This document shows positions 29,852 to 38,854 of a stretch of DNA of 64,000 nucleotides, piece by piece. Below the pieces are notes generated by a model that made no database searches, had not been told where the DNA came from, and saw nothing but the letters and a program-made list of their open reading frames with translations. The position numbers and the translations under genes are program-made. This stretch comes from DASZTU01 sp035493835 (GTDB taxonomy: Bacteria; Pseudomonadota; Alphaproteobacteria; Rhizobiales; Devosiaceae), in contig DATJHO010000082.1 of NCBI GenBank assembly GCA_035493835.1, positions 62,001 through 126,000 of the forward strand, in the 5' to 3' direction. The number at the start of each line of letters is the position of its first letter. The first letter of the stretch is position 1.

Positions 29852-31648
29852 ATGACCAGAACCGGCTTTTTGTCGCTGGGACACAAGGGCATTGGCGAAC
29901 GTAGCAAGATCGACGCCATCATGCGCTCGCAGGCGGTGATCGAATTTGCCCTCGACGGCACCATCATTACCGCGAACAAGAATTTTCTCGACACCATGGG
30001 CTATGGACTGACCGAAATCGTCGGGCAGCACCACCGGATGTTCGTCGACCACCAGGAAGCCCAAGGCCCCGAATACGCGGCTTTCTGGCAGGCCCTGGGT
30101 CGCGGTGAGTTCCAGTCCAAGGAGTACCGCCGCGTCGCCAAGGGCGGCCGCGAAGTGTGGCTGCAGGCGAGCTACAACCCCCTCCTCAACAAGGCCGGCA
30201 AGCCGATCGGCGTCATCAAGTTTGCCACCGAGATTACGGCACAGAAGAACCGCGCCGCCGACGATGCGGGCAAGATCGCGGCCATCTCGCGCAGCCAGGC
30301 GGTGATCGAGTTCAATCTCGATGGCACCATCATCACGGCCAACGAAAACTTCTTGAGCACGATGGGCTACCGGCTCAACGAGATCGTCGGCCACCATCAC
30401 CGGATGTTCGTCGAGCCGGCCTTGGCCAACAGCGCCGACTACCAAGAGTTCTGGCGGCGGCTCGGCGGTGGGGAGGTCTTTGCGGCCGAGTTCAAGCGCG
30501 TCGGCAAGGGCAACCGGGAAGTCTGGATCCAGGGCTCCTACAATCCCATCCTGGATGCCAGCGGCAAGCCGTTCAAAGTCGTGAAATTCGCCACCGACAT
30601 AACCGAGCGCAAGCGGGCCGAGGCCATCATCGAGCGACTGAAGACCAGCCTCGGCATGCTCGCGGAAGGCGACCTTTCGGGGAGCATCGATACGGTATTC
30701 ACCGGTCAATATGAAGAGCTGCGGCAGGCATTCAATCGCTCGCTCGGCCGGGTTGCCGAAATCGTATCGCAACTGCGCGACACCTCGCGGCAGTTGAAGA
30801 CGGCGACGGGCGAAATCCTTTCCGGCGCCAATGATCTTTCCGAGCGCACCACCAAGCAGGCAGCCACGATCGAGGAAACCTCGGCCGCCATGGAGCAGTT
30901 GTCCTCGACCGTGATCGAAAACGCCAAGCGGGCGCAGAATGCCAGCGCCAAGGCCGAGACGGTGAGCCGGACGGCAGCCGAGGGCGGCGAAGTGATGCGG
31001 CGCGCCAGCGATGCCATGGAACGGATCACCGCCTCTTCCGGCAAGATCTCCAACATCATCGGCCTGATCGACGACATCGCCTTCCAGACCAATCTATTGG
31101 CCCTCAATGCCTCTGTGGAGGCCGCACGGGCGGGCGATGCCGGCAAGGGCTTTGCGGTCGTCGCCGTCGAAGTGCGGCGGCTGGCGCAGAGCGCGGCGGG
31201 CGCCTCGGCCGAGGTCAAGGCGCTGATCCAGCAGAGCGCGGAGGAAGTCGCGGGGGGCAGTCGCCTCGTGGGCGAGGCCGCGGCCAAGCTCAACGGCATG
31301 CTCGGCGTCGCGGCAGAAAACCTGACGCTGATCGGCGGCATTGCCGACGCCAGCAAGGACCAGGCCGCGGCCATCGAGGAGGTCTCGACCTCGGTGCGGC
31401 AGATGGATGAGATGACCCAGCACAACGCCGCCCTGGTGGAAGAGACCAACGCCGCTATCGAGCAGACCGAGGCGCAGGCCAGCGAACTCGATCGCATCGT
31501 CGAGTTCTTCGGCGATGTCCGGCCGAGCGAGGCGCCGCGGAAACTAATGGCCGTGCCCGACCGTGAAGCTGTTCGCCGCAAGACCAGGGCCCGGCCGTTT
31601 CCCACGGAGGGCAACGCTGCGTTGAAGAAAGATTGGGAGGCGTTCTAG
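29852..31648 (+). CDS. Soluble methyl-accepting chemotaxis protein with two PAS domains
   Basis: The protein has 598 residues from ATG 29852, preceded by GGGGGAG. Two PAS domains in tandem (about residues 29-145 and 150-265) share long segments: [16 protein letters not shown], then MGY.L.EIVG.HHRMFV. Each ends with a PAC-like IKFATEIT or VKFATDIT. A short HAMP-like linker follows ([16 protein letters not shown]), then a signalling domain with the hairpin tip [20 protein letters not shown] and [20 protein letters not shown]. No transmembrane segment or signal peptide is present, so it should sense a cytoplasmic signal, perhaps redox or ligand through PAS, and act on CheA. It is monocistronic. 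Confidence 0.93.
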   Translation: MTRTGFLSLGHKGIGERSKIDAIMRSQAVIEFALDGTIITANKNFLDTMGYGLTEIVGQHHRMFVDHQEAQGPEYAAFWQALGRGEFQSKEYRRVAKGGREVWLQASYNPLLNKAGKPIGVIKFATEITAQKNRAADDAGKIAAISRSQAVIEFNLDGTIITANENFLSTMGYRLNEIVGHHHRMFVEPALANSADYQEFWRRLGGGEVFAAEFKRVGKGNREVWIQGSYNPILDASGKPFKVVKFATDITERKRAEAIIERLKTSLGMLAEGDLSGSIDTVFTGQYEELRQAFNRSLGRVAEIVSQLRDTSRQLKTATGEILSGANDLSERTTKQAATIEETSAAMEQLSSTVIENAKRAQNASAKAETVSRTAAEGGEVMRRASDAMERITASSGKISNIIGLIDDIAFQTNLLALNASVEAARAGDAGKGFAVVAVEVRRLAQSAAGASAEVKALIQQSAEEVAGGSRLVGEAAAKLNGMLGVAAENLTLIGGIADASKDQAAAIEEVSTSVRQMDEMTQHNAALVEETNAAIEQTEAQASELDRIVEFFGDVRPSEAPRKLMAVPDREAVRRKTRARPFPTEGNAALKKDWEAF

Positions 31649-31687
31649 TTCTAGCCTTGCCGGGCTGGGCGCAGGGGCGCCGTGGCT

Positions 31688-32374
31688 TCAGGCCAGGGCC
31701 GCCTCGACCAGCGCCTTGGCGTGCAGGTCCGTTGTGTCGAACACCGGCAACGGGCTGACATCGTCGTCGATCAGCATGGAAATCTCGGTGCAGCCCAGGA
31801 TGACCGCCTCGGCGCCCCGTGCCGCCAGCAGTTCAATGGCGTGCACATAGGTCTGCCGCGACGCATCGCGGACGATGCCGCGACACAGTTCCTCAAAGAT
31901 AATGCCGTTGAGATTGGTGATGCCCACCTCGGGCACGAGCACCTCGAGCCCGCGAGCGGCGAGCCGGTCCTTGTAGAACGGCATCTCCATGGTGAAGCGG
32001 GTGCCCAACAGGCCAACGGTCGTGAAACCGTCGGCCAGCAGCGCATCGACGGTCGGGTCGCCGATGTGGATGAACGGCACTGTGAGACCGGCCGTGATCT
32101 GGTCGGCGACGATGTGCATGGTGTTGGTGCTGAGCCCGATCAGTTCGGCGCCCGCCGCCTCCAGCTTCTGCGCGCTTTCCGCGAGGATATCGCCCGCCTT
32201 CTCCCATTCGCCGCTGCGCTGCAACGCCTCGATCGGGGCAAAGTCGAGCGAGTGCAACAGGATCGGCGCCGAGTGCAGCCCACCCAAACGCTTTGCCGTC
32301 TCCTCGTTGAGCGCGCGGTAGTAATGGGCCGTCGATTCCCAGCTCATGCCGCCGATGAGGCCGATGGTTTTCAT
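31688..32374 (-). CDS. Aspartate/glutamate racemase family protein with Thr/Cys active-site pair
   Basis: The protein has 228 residues from ATG 32374, with AGGAAGG upstream. MKTIGLIGGMSWESTAHYYR is the family N-terminus. The second catalytic cysteine is present in VILGCTEISMLI. At the first site, where classic racemases have Cys before Asn-Thr, this protein has LSTNTMH, that is threonine. From memory an E. coli L-Asp/Glu-specific racemase (YgeA) has the same Thr/Cys arrangement. It therefore probably racemises or epimerises amino acids, with atypical specificity. The start overlaps the stop of the GNAT gene upstream by four bases. Confidence 0.88.
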   Translation of the reverse strand: MKTIGLIGGMSWESTAHYYRALNEETAKRLGGLHSAPILLHSLDFAPIEALQRSGEWEKAGDILAESAQKLEAAGAELIGLSTNTMHIVADQITAGLTVPFIHIGDPTVDALLADGFTTVGLLGTRFTMEMPFYKDRLAARGLEVLVPEVGITNLNGIIFEELCRGIVRDASRQTYVHAIELLAARGAEAVILGCTEISMLIDDDVSPLPVFDTTDLHAKALVEAALA

Positions 32375-32814
32375 GACAACACCTTCCTGAACCTGACCGC
32401 GCGCTCGGTCTCCGCAAAGCCCCACAGCGCGTGACTAAGGCGCGACGTCAAATTATCCAGCTCTGCATCCGAGCCGAGCTCGACCAGGCCCTTCGCCAGC
32501 GCCCAGGCCTCGACGGCCGAAACGAGCTGTCGGCCGACGCCGCGGCGGCGATATTCGGCGAGCACGAAAATGCCCTCGAGCCAGGCGACGGGCGCGGTGT
32601 CGCAGCCATCGCCATAGGGCCGCTGCGAGACCTCGGCAAAGCCCACAAGACGCTCGCCCTCGAAGGCCCCAAAGCCGGCGAACTCGTCCGCAGCCAGCGT
32701 GGCAAGCTCATCCCGCAGGCTCGTCGTCGATTCCGCCGGCCACAGCTTATGGCGCAGCCCCACCCACGCCTCGATATCGCGAGGCGTCAGCGGCCGCACC
32801 ACCATCTCAGCCAT
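32371..32814 (-). CDS. AAC(6')-like GNAT acetyltransferase
   Basis: The protein has 147 residues from ATG 32814. VRPLTPRDIEAWVGLRHKLW at the N-terminus, IFVLAEYRRRGVGRQLVSAV as the acetyl-CoA binding motif, and the C-terminal LGSDAELDNLTSRLSHALWG with FAETERAVRFRKVL closely follow the pattern of aminoglycoside 6'-N-acetyltransferases of the AAC(6')-I chromosomal type. Whether aminoglycosides are the natural substrate is unknown. The first eight bases overlap the end of rppH, and it overlaps the racemase-family gene downstream, so the three form one transcription unit. Confidence 0.82.
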   Translation of the reverse strand: MAEMVVRPLTPRDIEAWVGLRHKLWPAESTTSLRDELATLAADEFAGFGAFEGERLVGFAEVSQRPYGDGCDTAPVAWLEGIFVLAEYRRRGVGRQLVSAVEAWALAKGLVELGSDAELDNLTSRLSHALWGFAETERAVRFRKVLS

Positions 32815-33349
32815 GGCGAATTCTTTCGGGCACATCGGCAAAGGCCGCCGCCACTTCCTCGTAGGCCTGCCGCTTGAAGGCGACGATGAGCTCGGGCGCA
32901 TTGGCGAGCTCTTCCCAGCGCCAGCCGGAGAACTCGGCGTGAAACTTGCCGCCGCCGGGCGCCGTCACATCGATTTCGCTGTCGTCGCCGGTGAACAGAA
33001 ACGCGAACCAACGCTGGCGCTGGCCGCGATATCGGCCCTTCCAGGCCACCCCGATCAAGTGATCCGGCAGATCGTAGTGAATCCAATCCGGCGCCTCGGC
33101 GAAAAACTCGAACGAGGTAACGCCCGTCTCTTCGAACAGCTCGCGTCTTGCCGCCTCGAGCGGGGTCTCGCCGGCATCGATACCGCCCTGGGGCATCTGC
33201 CACGGGGCCTCCTGCCGGGCGCTCTCTTCGGCATCGCCTTCCATGACGCGGCGGCCGAGAAACACTTTGCCGTCGCGATTGAACAGCGCCACCCCGACAT
33301 TGTCGCGGTAGGGCAGTTTTTGGCGCAGGGACTCGATCTCCGAAGTCAT
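32807..33349 (-). CDS. rppH: RNA pyrophosphohydrolase (Nudix)
   Basis: The protein has 180 residues. The Nudix box GGIDAGETPLEAARRELFEE with TGV following spans residues 55-77. PYRDNVGVALFNRDGKVFLG and the family motif APWQMPQGGID precede it. It should hydrolyse dinucleoside polyphosphates and remove 5' pyrophosphate from mRNA, in the cytoplasm. ATG 33349 has TAGGAT at seven-base spacing. It follows the polysaccharide-deacetylase-like gene after eight bases, the usual rhizobial order. Confidence 0.93.
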   Translation of the reverse strand: MTSEIESLRQKLPYRDNVGVALFNRDGKVFLGRRVMEGDAEESARQEAPWQMPQGGIDAGETPLEAARRELFEETGVTSFEFFAEAPDWIHYDLPDHLIGVAWKGRYRGQRQRWFAFLFTGDDSEIDVTAPGGGKFHAEFSGWRWEELANAPELIVAFKRQAYEEVAAAFADVPERIRHG

Positions 33350-33357
33350 GGCAGATC

Positions 33358-34527
33358 CTACTTCATCAGGGCGCTGACCGGCACCAGCTCGACATTACGG
33401 CCCTGGAGCGAGCCCGCCCATTCGGCGATGGTGGCGATCGAAACCGGCAACGCCGAGGCTACCCCGATCGCCTGCCCGTTCGCCGCCGCCCTGGCGGCCA
33501 GTTGGTCAAGCGCCTGAAGAATAGCCCCGCGCGCCGGGTTGGCGTCAAGCGTGATGTCGCCCCGACCGAAGGGCACCTTGTTGGTCTTGGCGAGATCGGG
33601 CGCCAAAGAGCGGTTCGAGCTGCCGTCATCGAGATAGCCGAGCCCGCGTGTCCCCAGCTCTTCCATCACCGGACCGAAATCGGCCGCCGAGGCGGTGAAG
33701 CGGGCGCCGGTATTGTTGACGAGGCCGATATAGCCGCCGAGCCGCGCCATCAACCAATAGAGCTTATCAAGATTAGCGCGGGCCGGCTGCCCGGTCAGCA
33801 GCGTCTGCGGCCCAGGGTCCGTGTCGGGGTAATCGAACGGCTCCATCGGCACCTGCAGCAGCAATTCGTGTCCGGCGCCCCGGGCGGCGGCCACGGTCTC
33901 GGGCAAGGTCTTGCCGTAGGGGGCAAAGGCCATGTCGATATCGGGCGGCAGCTTGTTGACCGCGGCCAGCGTTCCCTGCTCGTTGAGCCCGAAGCCGGTA
34001 ACGACAATGGCGATCATCGGCTTGCCCCCGGCGGTCGCATCGGGCGGCAGTGGACGCGAATAGGCGGCAAACGGGGTTTCGCCGTTGGCGTCCATGCGCG
34101 GAATGGCGCCATCCTTGGTCTGTTCGGTCAGATCGGGGATGACGCCCTGGCTGTTGACGGCAGTACCATCATCCGCGGGGGCTGAAGGCAGGTTGGGGTC
34201 GACGACGGTGATCGATGGGCCACCGCTAGCGGCCTGGGGCGTCTCGGGCAAGGCCGTGATTGTCGTGGGCTTCGCCGGCTCGGGGGCGGACACCGCCCCT
34301 TCGATGCGGTTGTTGTCGCGGATCGAGTTGATGGGGACGGTGATCGTGGGACGACCGCCCTCGGGATCATCGACGAGCACGATGCGCAGCACCATGCCCG
34401 TGACAACCAGAAGCACCAGCGCAACCGCGAGGCGCGTGAGCGGCAGGCGTCCCAGTGCGCCGGCCAGGACGGTAGCAAAGCTGTTGCGCTTCCTCCGGCC
34501 GAGGGGTGCATTCAATTCGTCGGCCAT
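33358..34527 (-). CDS. Divergent polysaccharide deacetylase family protein (YibQ-like), membrane anchored
   Basis: The protein has 389 residues. Residues 24-50 (LGRLPLTRLAVALVLLVVTG and on) form one transmembrane anchor after a short basic cytoplasmic start. A proline-, alanine- and threonine-rich linker follows to about residue 160. The periplasmic domain has KPMIAIVVTGFGLNEQGTLA, LLQVPMEPFDYPDTDPGPQT and NNTGARFTASAADFGPVMEE, which match the 'divergent polysaccharide deacetylase' family. Its activity has not, to my knowledge, been defined. It lies between ctpA and rppH in a conserved rhizobial gene string, which suggests a cell-envelope role. Confidence 0.88.
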   Translation of the reverse strand: MADELNAPLGRRKRNSFATVLAGALGRLPLTRLAVALVLLVVTGMVLRIVLVDDPEGGRPTITVPINSIRDNNRIEGAVSAPEPAKPTTITALPETPQAASGGPSITVVDPNLPSAPADDGTAVNSQGVIPDLTEQTKDGAIPRMDANGETPFAAYSRPLPPDATAGGKPMIAIVVTGFGLNEQGTLAAVNKLPPDIDMAFAPYGKTLPETVAAARGAGHELLLQVPMEPFDYPDTDPGPQTLLTGQPARANLDKLYWLMARLGGYIGLVNNTGARFTASAADFGPVMEELGTRGLGYLDDGSSNRSLAPDLAKTNKVPFGRGDITLDANPARGAILQALDQLAARAAANGQAIGVASALPVSIATIAEWAGSLQGRNVELVPVSALMK

Positions 34528-34617
34528 CGACCTCGTCCATTGCCGCGCCGTCGCGCAAGAATCAAAAGACGCGGCGAATCAGCCGCGCCTTCCATTGAGG
34601 TGATAGCACAATTGGCC

Positions 34618-34640
34618 CGGGGCGGCAGCGCGCCGCCCCG
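34618..34640 (-). terminator. Strong hairpin after ctpA without a U tract
   Basis: CGGGGCGGC (34618-34626) and GCCGCCCCG (34632-34640) form a perfect nine-pair stem with a five-base loop, beginning six bases after the ctpA stop. No T run follows in the minus-strand direction, so it may stabilise or attenuate rather than terminate. Confidence 0.5.
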
Positions 34641-34645
34641 ACCGA

Positions 34646-36193
34646 TTATTCCCCGCCCTTGGGCGGATAGGCCGGATCGGTCACCTTACCGTCGATGAGC
34701 TTGACCGCATATTGCAGCTGGTCGTCCTTGGCCTGGTCGGCAGGCACATAGACGGATGAGCCGCTGGTTGCTACGGGCGCCGAACCGCCGCCGATCTGGC
34801 CCGGCAGGCCCGCCTCGCCGACGATCTCGTCGCGCCCCTGGAATTCCACCGGGATGGTCTCCTTGACGACGATGTCGGGCTGGATACCGGCCGCCTGGAT
34901 CGAGCGATTGTTGGGCGTGTAGTAGCGTGCCGTGGTCATGCGCATGGCGCCATTGTCGCCAAGGCTGATGATCGACTGCACCGTGCCCTTGCCGAAGGAA
35001 CGGGTGCCGACGAGCGTTGCCCGCTTGTGGTCCTGCAGCGCGCCAGCGACGATTTCAGCCGCCGATGCCGAACCGCCATTGATGAGCACGACGACCGGGA
35101 CATCGCCGATCTTGGCGGTCGTGGCGTCCGGCTTGGCGTCGTAGCGCGCGCTTTCCTGCTCGAGCCGGCTGCGCGTCAGGACGACCGAACCCTGCTTGAT
35201 GAACACGCTGGCGACATCGACCGCTTGGTCGACGAGGCCGCCCGGATTGTTGCGGAGGTCGAAGACGATGCCCTTGGGCGCCACGCCGTTGAGCTTGGCG
35301 TAGATATCGGTGATCGCCTTGTGCAGGCCCGGCGAGGCCTGTTCGGAGAATTTGTCGAGCCGGATCACCGGCACATCGCCGACCATGGACCAATGCACCG
35401 CCTGCTCGGCAATGGTGTCGCGCGTCAGGGTCAGTTCGATCGGCTTGTCGGCGCCGTTGCGCTGGACGGTGATCTTGATCTTGGAGCCCACCGGCCCGCG
35501 CATCTTCTTCACGGCATCGTCGAGCGTCATGCCCTGCACCTGCACGCCGTCAAGCTCGACGATCAGGTCGTTGGGCAGCACGCCTGCTTTCGCCGCGGGC
35601 GAGCCGTCGATGGGGGAAACGACCTTGATGACGCCGTCCTGCATCTGCACTTCGATACCGAGACCGCCGAACTCGCCGGAGGTATCCTGCTGCATGTCAT
35701 CATAGCTCTGCGGCTCGAGATAGCCCGAGTGCGGATCGAGCGAGCTGAGCATGCCCTGCAGCGCCGCGTGGATGAGCTTGCGCTCATCGGTCACGTCCAC
35801 ATATTGCGAGCGGATGCGGTCGAACACTTCCCCGAAAAGATCGAGGTCGGAATAGATTTCGGCGGGCGTCCGTGGCTTGCCGGCATCGGGCGACCCGGAC
35901 GGCTCGCCCGTGGGAATGACGTTGTCGTCGGAAGGCGCGGGCGCGGGAGTCGTCGGCTTGGCCGGCGGCGTTGCCGGCTTGGCCGGGGGAGTCGCCGGCT
36001 GGCTCGAGGGGGCGGCAGGAGTCGACGGGCTGGTGGAGGGTGCCTGGGCGGGCGCTGCCGGGCTCGGCGTGGGCGCCATCTGTCCGCCGGCCGGTGCGGG
36101 CACAGCGGGCTTATCCTGGGCAAATGCCACCGGCGTAAGCGACGTTGTTAGGGCGAGCGCGACTAAGGCAGCGCGGGCGGGCGACAAACGCAT
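34646..36193 (-). CDS. ctpA: C-terminal processing protease, S41 family
   Basis: The protein has 515 residues. A signal peptide (MRLSPARAALVALALTTSLT, then AFAQ) is followed by an unusually long Pro/Ala/Thr-rich low-complexity linker to about residue 105. The PDZ domain (GGLGIEVQMQDGVIKVVSPI) and the S41 core follow, with the catalytic serine in INGGSASAAEIVAGALQD and the lysine in VGTRSFGKGTVQS. It should cleave C-terminal tails of periplasmic or peptidoglycan-associated proteins. It lies six bases after the envC-like gene, consistent with joint control of peptidoglycan hydrolysis. Confidence 0.95.
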   Translation of the reverse strand: MRLSPARAALVALALTTSLTPVAFAQDKPAVPAPAGGQMAPTPSPAAPAQAPSTSPSTPAAPSSQPATPPAKPATPPAKPTTPAPAPSDDNVIPTGEPSGSPDAGKPRTPAEIYSDLDLFGEVFDRIRSQYVDVTDERKLIHAALQGMLSSLDPHSGYLEPQSYDDMQQDTSGEFGGLGIEVQMQDGVIKVVSPIDGSPAAKAGVLPNDLIVELDGVQVQGMTLDDAVKKMRGPVGSKIKITVQRNGADKPIELTLTRDTIAEQAVHWSMVGDVPVIRLDKFSEQASPGLHKAITDIYAKLNGVAPKGIVFDLRNNPGGLVDQAVDVASVFIKQGSVVLTRSRLEQESARYDAKPDATTAKIGDVPVVVLINGGSASAAEIVAGALQDHKRATLVGTRSFGKGTVQSIISLGDNGAMRMTTARYYTPNNRSIQAAGIQPDIVVKETIPVEFQGRDEIVGEAGLPGQIGGGSAPVATSGSSVYVPADQAKDDQLQYAVKLIDGKVTDPAYPPKGGE

Positions 36194-36199
36194 CAGGTG

Positions 36200-37711
36200 C
36201 TATCCACTTTGGGTCGTGTTGGCTGGAGATGCCCACCATCCGGACGGATCGACGGGCCGATCGTTTTTTCTGATTTCAATATAGAGTGTCGGCTGGGAGA
36301 CGCCAGCGCTCGTGGCAACGGCATGACCAATTGTGTGTGATCCCATAGTCCCCAAGGGCTCGCCCTCAAGCACAAATTGCCCAAGGTCCACCGACACCGC
36401 ATCGAGCCCTGCGAGCAGGATCGTATAATCCTGACCGGGATTAAGAATGACGATTTGGCCATAATTGAGGTAGGGGCCCTTATAGATCACCCAGCCATCG
36501 GCGGGGGCCACAACCTGCGCATCAGGGCGCGTGGCGTAGGAGACGCCATGCGCAATGCCCCCGAAGCCGTCATTGGCGCCAAAATCCTCGACATCGGTGC
36601 CGGCCGTCGGCGCGGTCAGGTAGCCGCGGGCATCGCCGAAGGGAATAGCCGGCTGGGTGCGCGACGTATCGGCCAACGCCGTCTTGATCGCTGCGGGCGT
36701 CTTGTTCGGGAGCTGAGGATTGGCGTTGCTGGCGGCGCTCGCCGCGGCGCTCACCGCCGAGAATTTAGCGGTCAGCTCGGCGATCAGCGCCTTGAGCGAG
36801 GTCGCCTTGGCGCCCATGTCAGCGGCTTCCTGCTCCTGGGCAGTGAGCTGGACGTTCGCCGCATCGATCCCCTGCTTCTTGGCCTGGATGAGCGTGGCGA
36901 TACGCAATTGCTCCTCCTCGAGCACCGCGTAATTGGCCTTGAGCTCATCCTGCTGCTTTTGCGCGTCGGCCTTGATGCCCTGCAGTTGCTTGAGTTCAGC
37001 CACGACCTCATCGGCCTTGGCCTTGAGTTGCGGCACGATGTCGGTGATCAGCATCGCCCCGCGGGCGGAGCTGACCGCATCGGACGGATCGACGATCAGC
37101 GGCGGCGGCGGATTGAGCGAGATGTGTTCGAGCGCGGCGAGCATGTTGGAAATGCCCGCATTGGTGCCGTCGAGCTTGCCCTGGGCTGCGCGTTCGGAAT
37201 CGGCCAGCGCATTCAGCCGCTCTTCCATCGACTGGACTTCGATCTCGGCGATCTTGGCTCGCTGCCCGGCGGCGATGAGCGCCGCGTTCTGCTTGGCGCG
37301 GTCGCCGTTCATGTCCGCGATCTGTTGGCGCAACGTGTCGATCTTGCTTTGGCTGAGGCCGATCGAGGATTCGAGGACATCGAGCGCTTTCTGGTTCTCG
37401 GCAGCCTGCTGCGCGGCCTGGGCGGCTGAGGTCGCCGGATCGCTCGCGGCGGGCGCAGCGCCATCGGGCGCAAAACCGGTTCGGAGATCCGCGCCGGATG
37501 CCGGCGCTTCGCCAGAGGCCGGCGCCAGCGGCACCGGCGAGGGCGTAGCGGCCGGTGCACTGGCGGCCGGCGCCGAAGCATTGGGGGTATTGGCCGGACC
37601 GGCAGGAGCGCCGTTCACCGACTGACCAAGGGCGAAACCCGCGCAGCCAACCACAAGCGCAAGACCGATGCCGGCCGCGCCCGCCACGTATCGCGGCTTT
37701 GCGCCCCTCAA
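36200..37711 (-). CDS. envC: EnvC-like murein hydrolase activator (coiled coil plus degenerate LytM)
   Basis: The protein has about 503 residues. I prefer TTG 37711, which has GGAG at eight-base spacing and gives MRGAKPRYVAGAAGIGLALV as a signal or anchor; an upstream TTG at 37747 has no ribosome site. An Ala/Pro-rich stretch is followed by long coiled coils (about 100-370). The C-terminal LytM/M23 domain has GVSYATRPDAQVVAPADGWV and TLYIEIRKNDRPVDPSGWW. Zinc ligands of active M23 peptidases are not evident (TLYIE instead of HxH), as in E. coli EnvC, so it is probably an activator of amidases at the septum. Confidence 0.9.
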   Translation of the reverse strand: MRGAKPRYVAGAAGIGLALVVGCAGFALGQSVNGAPAGPANTPNASAPAASAPAATPSPVPLAPASGEAPASGADLRTGFAPDGAAPAASDPATSAAQAAQQAAENQKALDVLESSIGLSQSKIDTLRQQIADMNGDRAKQNAALIAAGQRAKIAEIEVQSMEERLNALADSERAAQGKLDGTNAGISNMLAALEHISLNPPPPLIVDPSDAVSSARGAMLITDIVPQLKAKADEVVAELKQLQGIKADAQKQQDELKANYAVLEEEQLRIATLIQAKKQGIDAANVQLTAQEQEAADMGAKATSLKALIAELTAKFSAVSAAASAASNANPQLPNKTPAAIKTALADTSRTQPAIPFGDARGYLTAPTAGTDVEDFGANDGFGGIAHGVSYATRPDAQVVAPADGWVIYKGPYLNYGQIVILNPGQDYTILLAGLDAVSVDLGQFVLEGEPLGTMGSHTIGHAVATSAGVSQPTLYIEIRKNDRPVDPSGWWASPANTTQSG

Positions 37712-37820
37712 GCTCTGTGCTCCCGAATCACCGTGCGACCATAGCAAAGCAGGAGCGCGATGGACTCCAAGTCTTTGGCCTCAGCATGACAAAGCGCGGG
37801 GCGGCGGGGGAGCTTCAGAT

Positions 37821-38303
37821 TTATTCCCGGTGATAGGGATGTCCGGAGAGAATGGTTGTGGCGCGATAGAGCTGCTCGGCCAGCATGATCCGCACCAATT
37901 GATGCGGCCAGGTCAGCGGCGAAAAACTGAGGGTCAGGTCGGCGGCGGCGACGAAAGCCGGATCGAGCCCATCCGCGCCGCCGATGACGAAGGCCGCCGC
38001 TGCTTTGCCGTCATCGCGCCAGCGGGCGACGAGTTTGGCAAAGGCTTCCGAACCGATGGATTTGCCCCGTTCATCGAGGGCGACGATCACCGCGCCATCG
38101 GGGATGGCGGCCCTCAGCGCCTTGGCCTCTTCGGCCTTGCGGGTCGCAGCCGATCCGGCGCGGGATTCGGTGAGTTCGCCCACCTCGAAGCCGGTGAGGC
38201 CCAATGGGCGGCCGGCACCGACCGCGCGCTCAAGATAGCGGGCGACGAGCTCCCTCTCCGGCCCCTGCTTCATGCGGCCGACGGCGTAGAGGGAGATGCG
38301 CAC
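37821..38303 (-). CDS. rlmH: 23S rRNA (pseudouridine1915-N3)-methyltransferase
   Basis: The protein has 160 residues. VALDERGKSIGSEAFAKLVA, FVIGGADGLDPAF, and the trefoil-knot C-terminus LTLSFSPLTWPHQLVRIMLA with EQLYRATTILSGHPYHRE are diagnostic for RlmH (SPOUT class). It methylates pseudouridine 1915 in helix 69 of 23S rRNA. It begins with GTG 38303, three bases after the rsfS stop; no ATG is available at the conserved N-terminus MRISLYAVGRMK. Confidence 0.96.
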   Translation of the reverse strand: MRISLYAVGRMKQGPERELVARYLERAVGAGRPLGLTGFEVGELTESRAGSAATRKAEEAKALRAAIPDGAVIVALDERGKSIGSEAFAKLVARWRDDGKAAAAFVIGGADGLDPAFVAAADLTLSFSPLTWPHQLVRIMLAEQLYRATTILSGHPYHRE

Positions 38304-38306
38304 CTC

Positions 38307-38690
38307 TTATGGCGCGTCGGCGGCGAATTCCGCCTGCCACATCTTTTCGATGTTGTAGAATTCGCGCACTTCCGGCCGGAAGATGTGGACGATGACATCG
38401 CCGCCATCGACCAATACCCAGTCGCAATGCGGCAATCCCTCGATCCGCGGCTTGCTGAAGCCGGCCTCGCGCAGCGCCTTGACCAGCTGGTCGGCGACGG
38501 CGCCGACATGCCGGTTCGAGCGGCCCGTGGTCACCACCATGTGGTCGGACAGCGAGGATTTGCCGGTGATATCGATAGCAACCGTCTCCTCAGCCTTGGC
38601 ATCTTCAAGGCTTTGCAGGATGACATCGATCATCTGGACTTCCTGGACGGCATCAGGTTTCGGGGCGGTCTGGGTGGGCGTGAGCGCCAT
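38307..38690 (-). CDS. rsfS: Ribosome silencing factor
   Basis: The protein has about 127 residues from ATG 38690, which has GGAGG at ten-base spacing; a TTG six bases earlier is too close to it. ILQSLEDAKAEETVAIDITG, DHMVVTTGRSNRHVGAVADQ and WVLVDGGDVIVHIFRPEVRE with FYNIEKMW are family signatures. RsfS binds L14 and blocks subunit joining under starvation. It sits between nadD and rlmH, the standard order. Confidence 0.95.
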   Translation of the reverse strand: MALTPTQTAPKPDAVQEVQMIDVILQSLEDAKAEETVAIDITGKSSLSDHMVVTTGRSNRHVGAVADQLVKALREAGFSKPRIEGLPHCDWVLVDGGDVIVHIFRPEVREFYNIEKMWQAEFAADAP

Positions 38691-38854
38691 CAGCAATTGG
38701 CCTCCGCCCTTGCTCGTTGAGCATGGGTCATGCGTGTCTGCTCGGTCCTTGTGAGCTAATTCGAATCGGTCGCGCGTCGGTAAGGATGGCGGTCATTCCC
38801 GTTTCGGTACTTCTATAATATGCGCCGCGGCCGCAATTCTGCAAGGGGCGGAAG

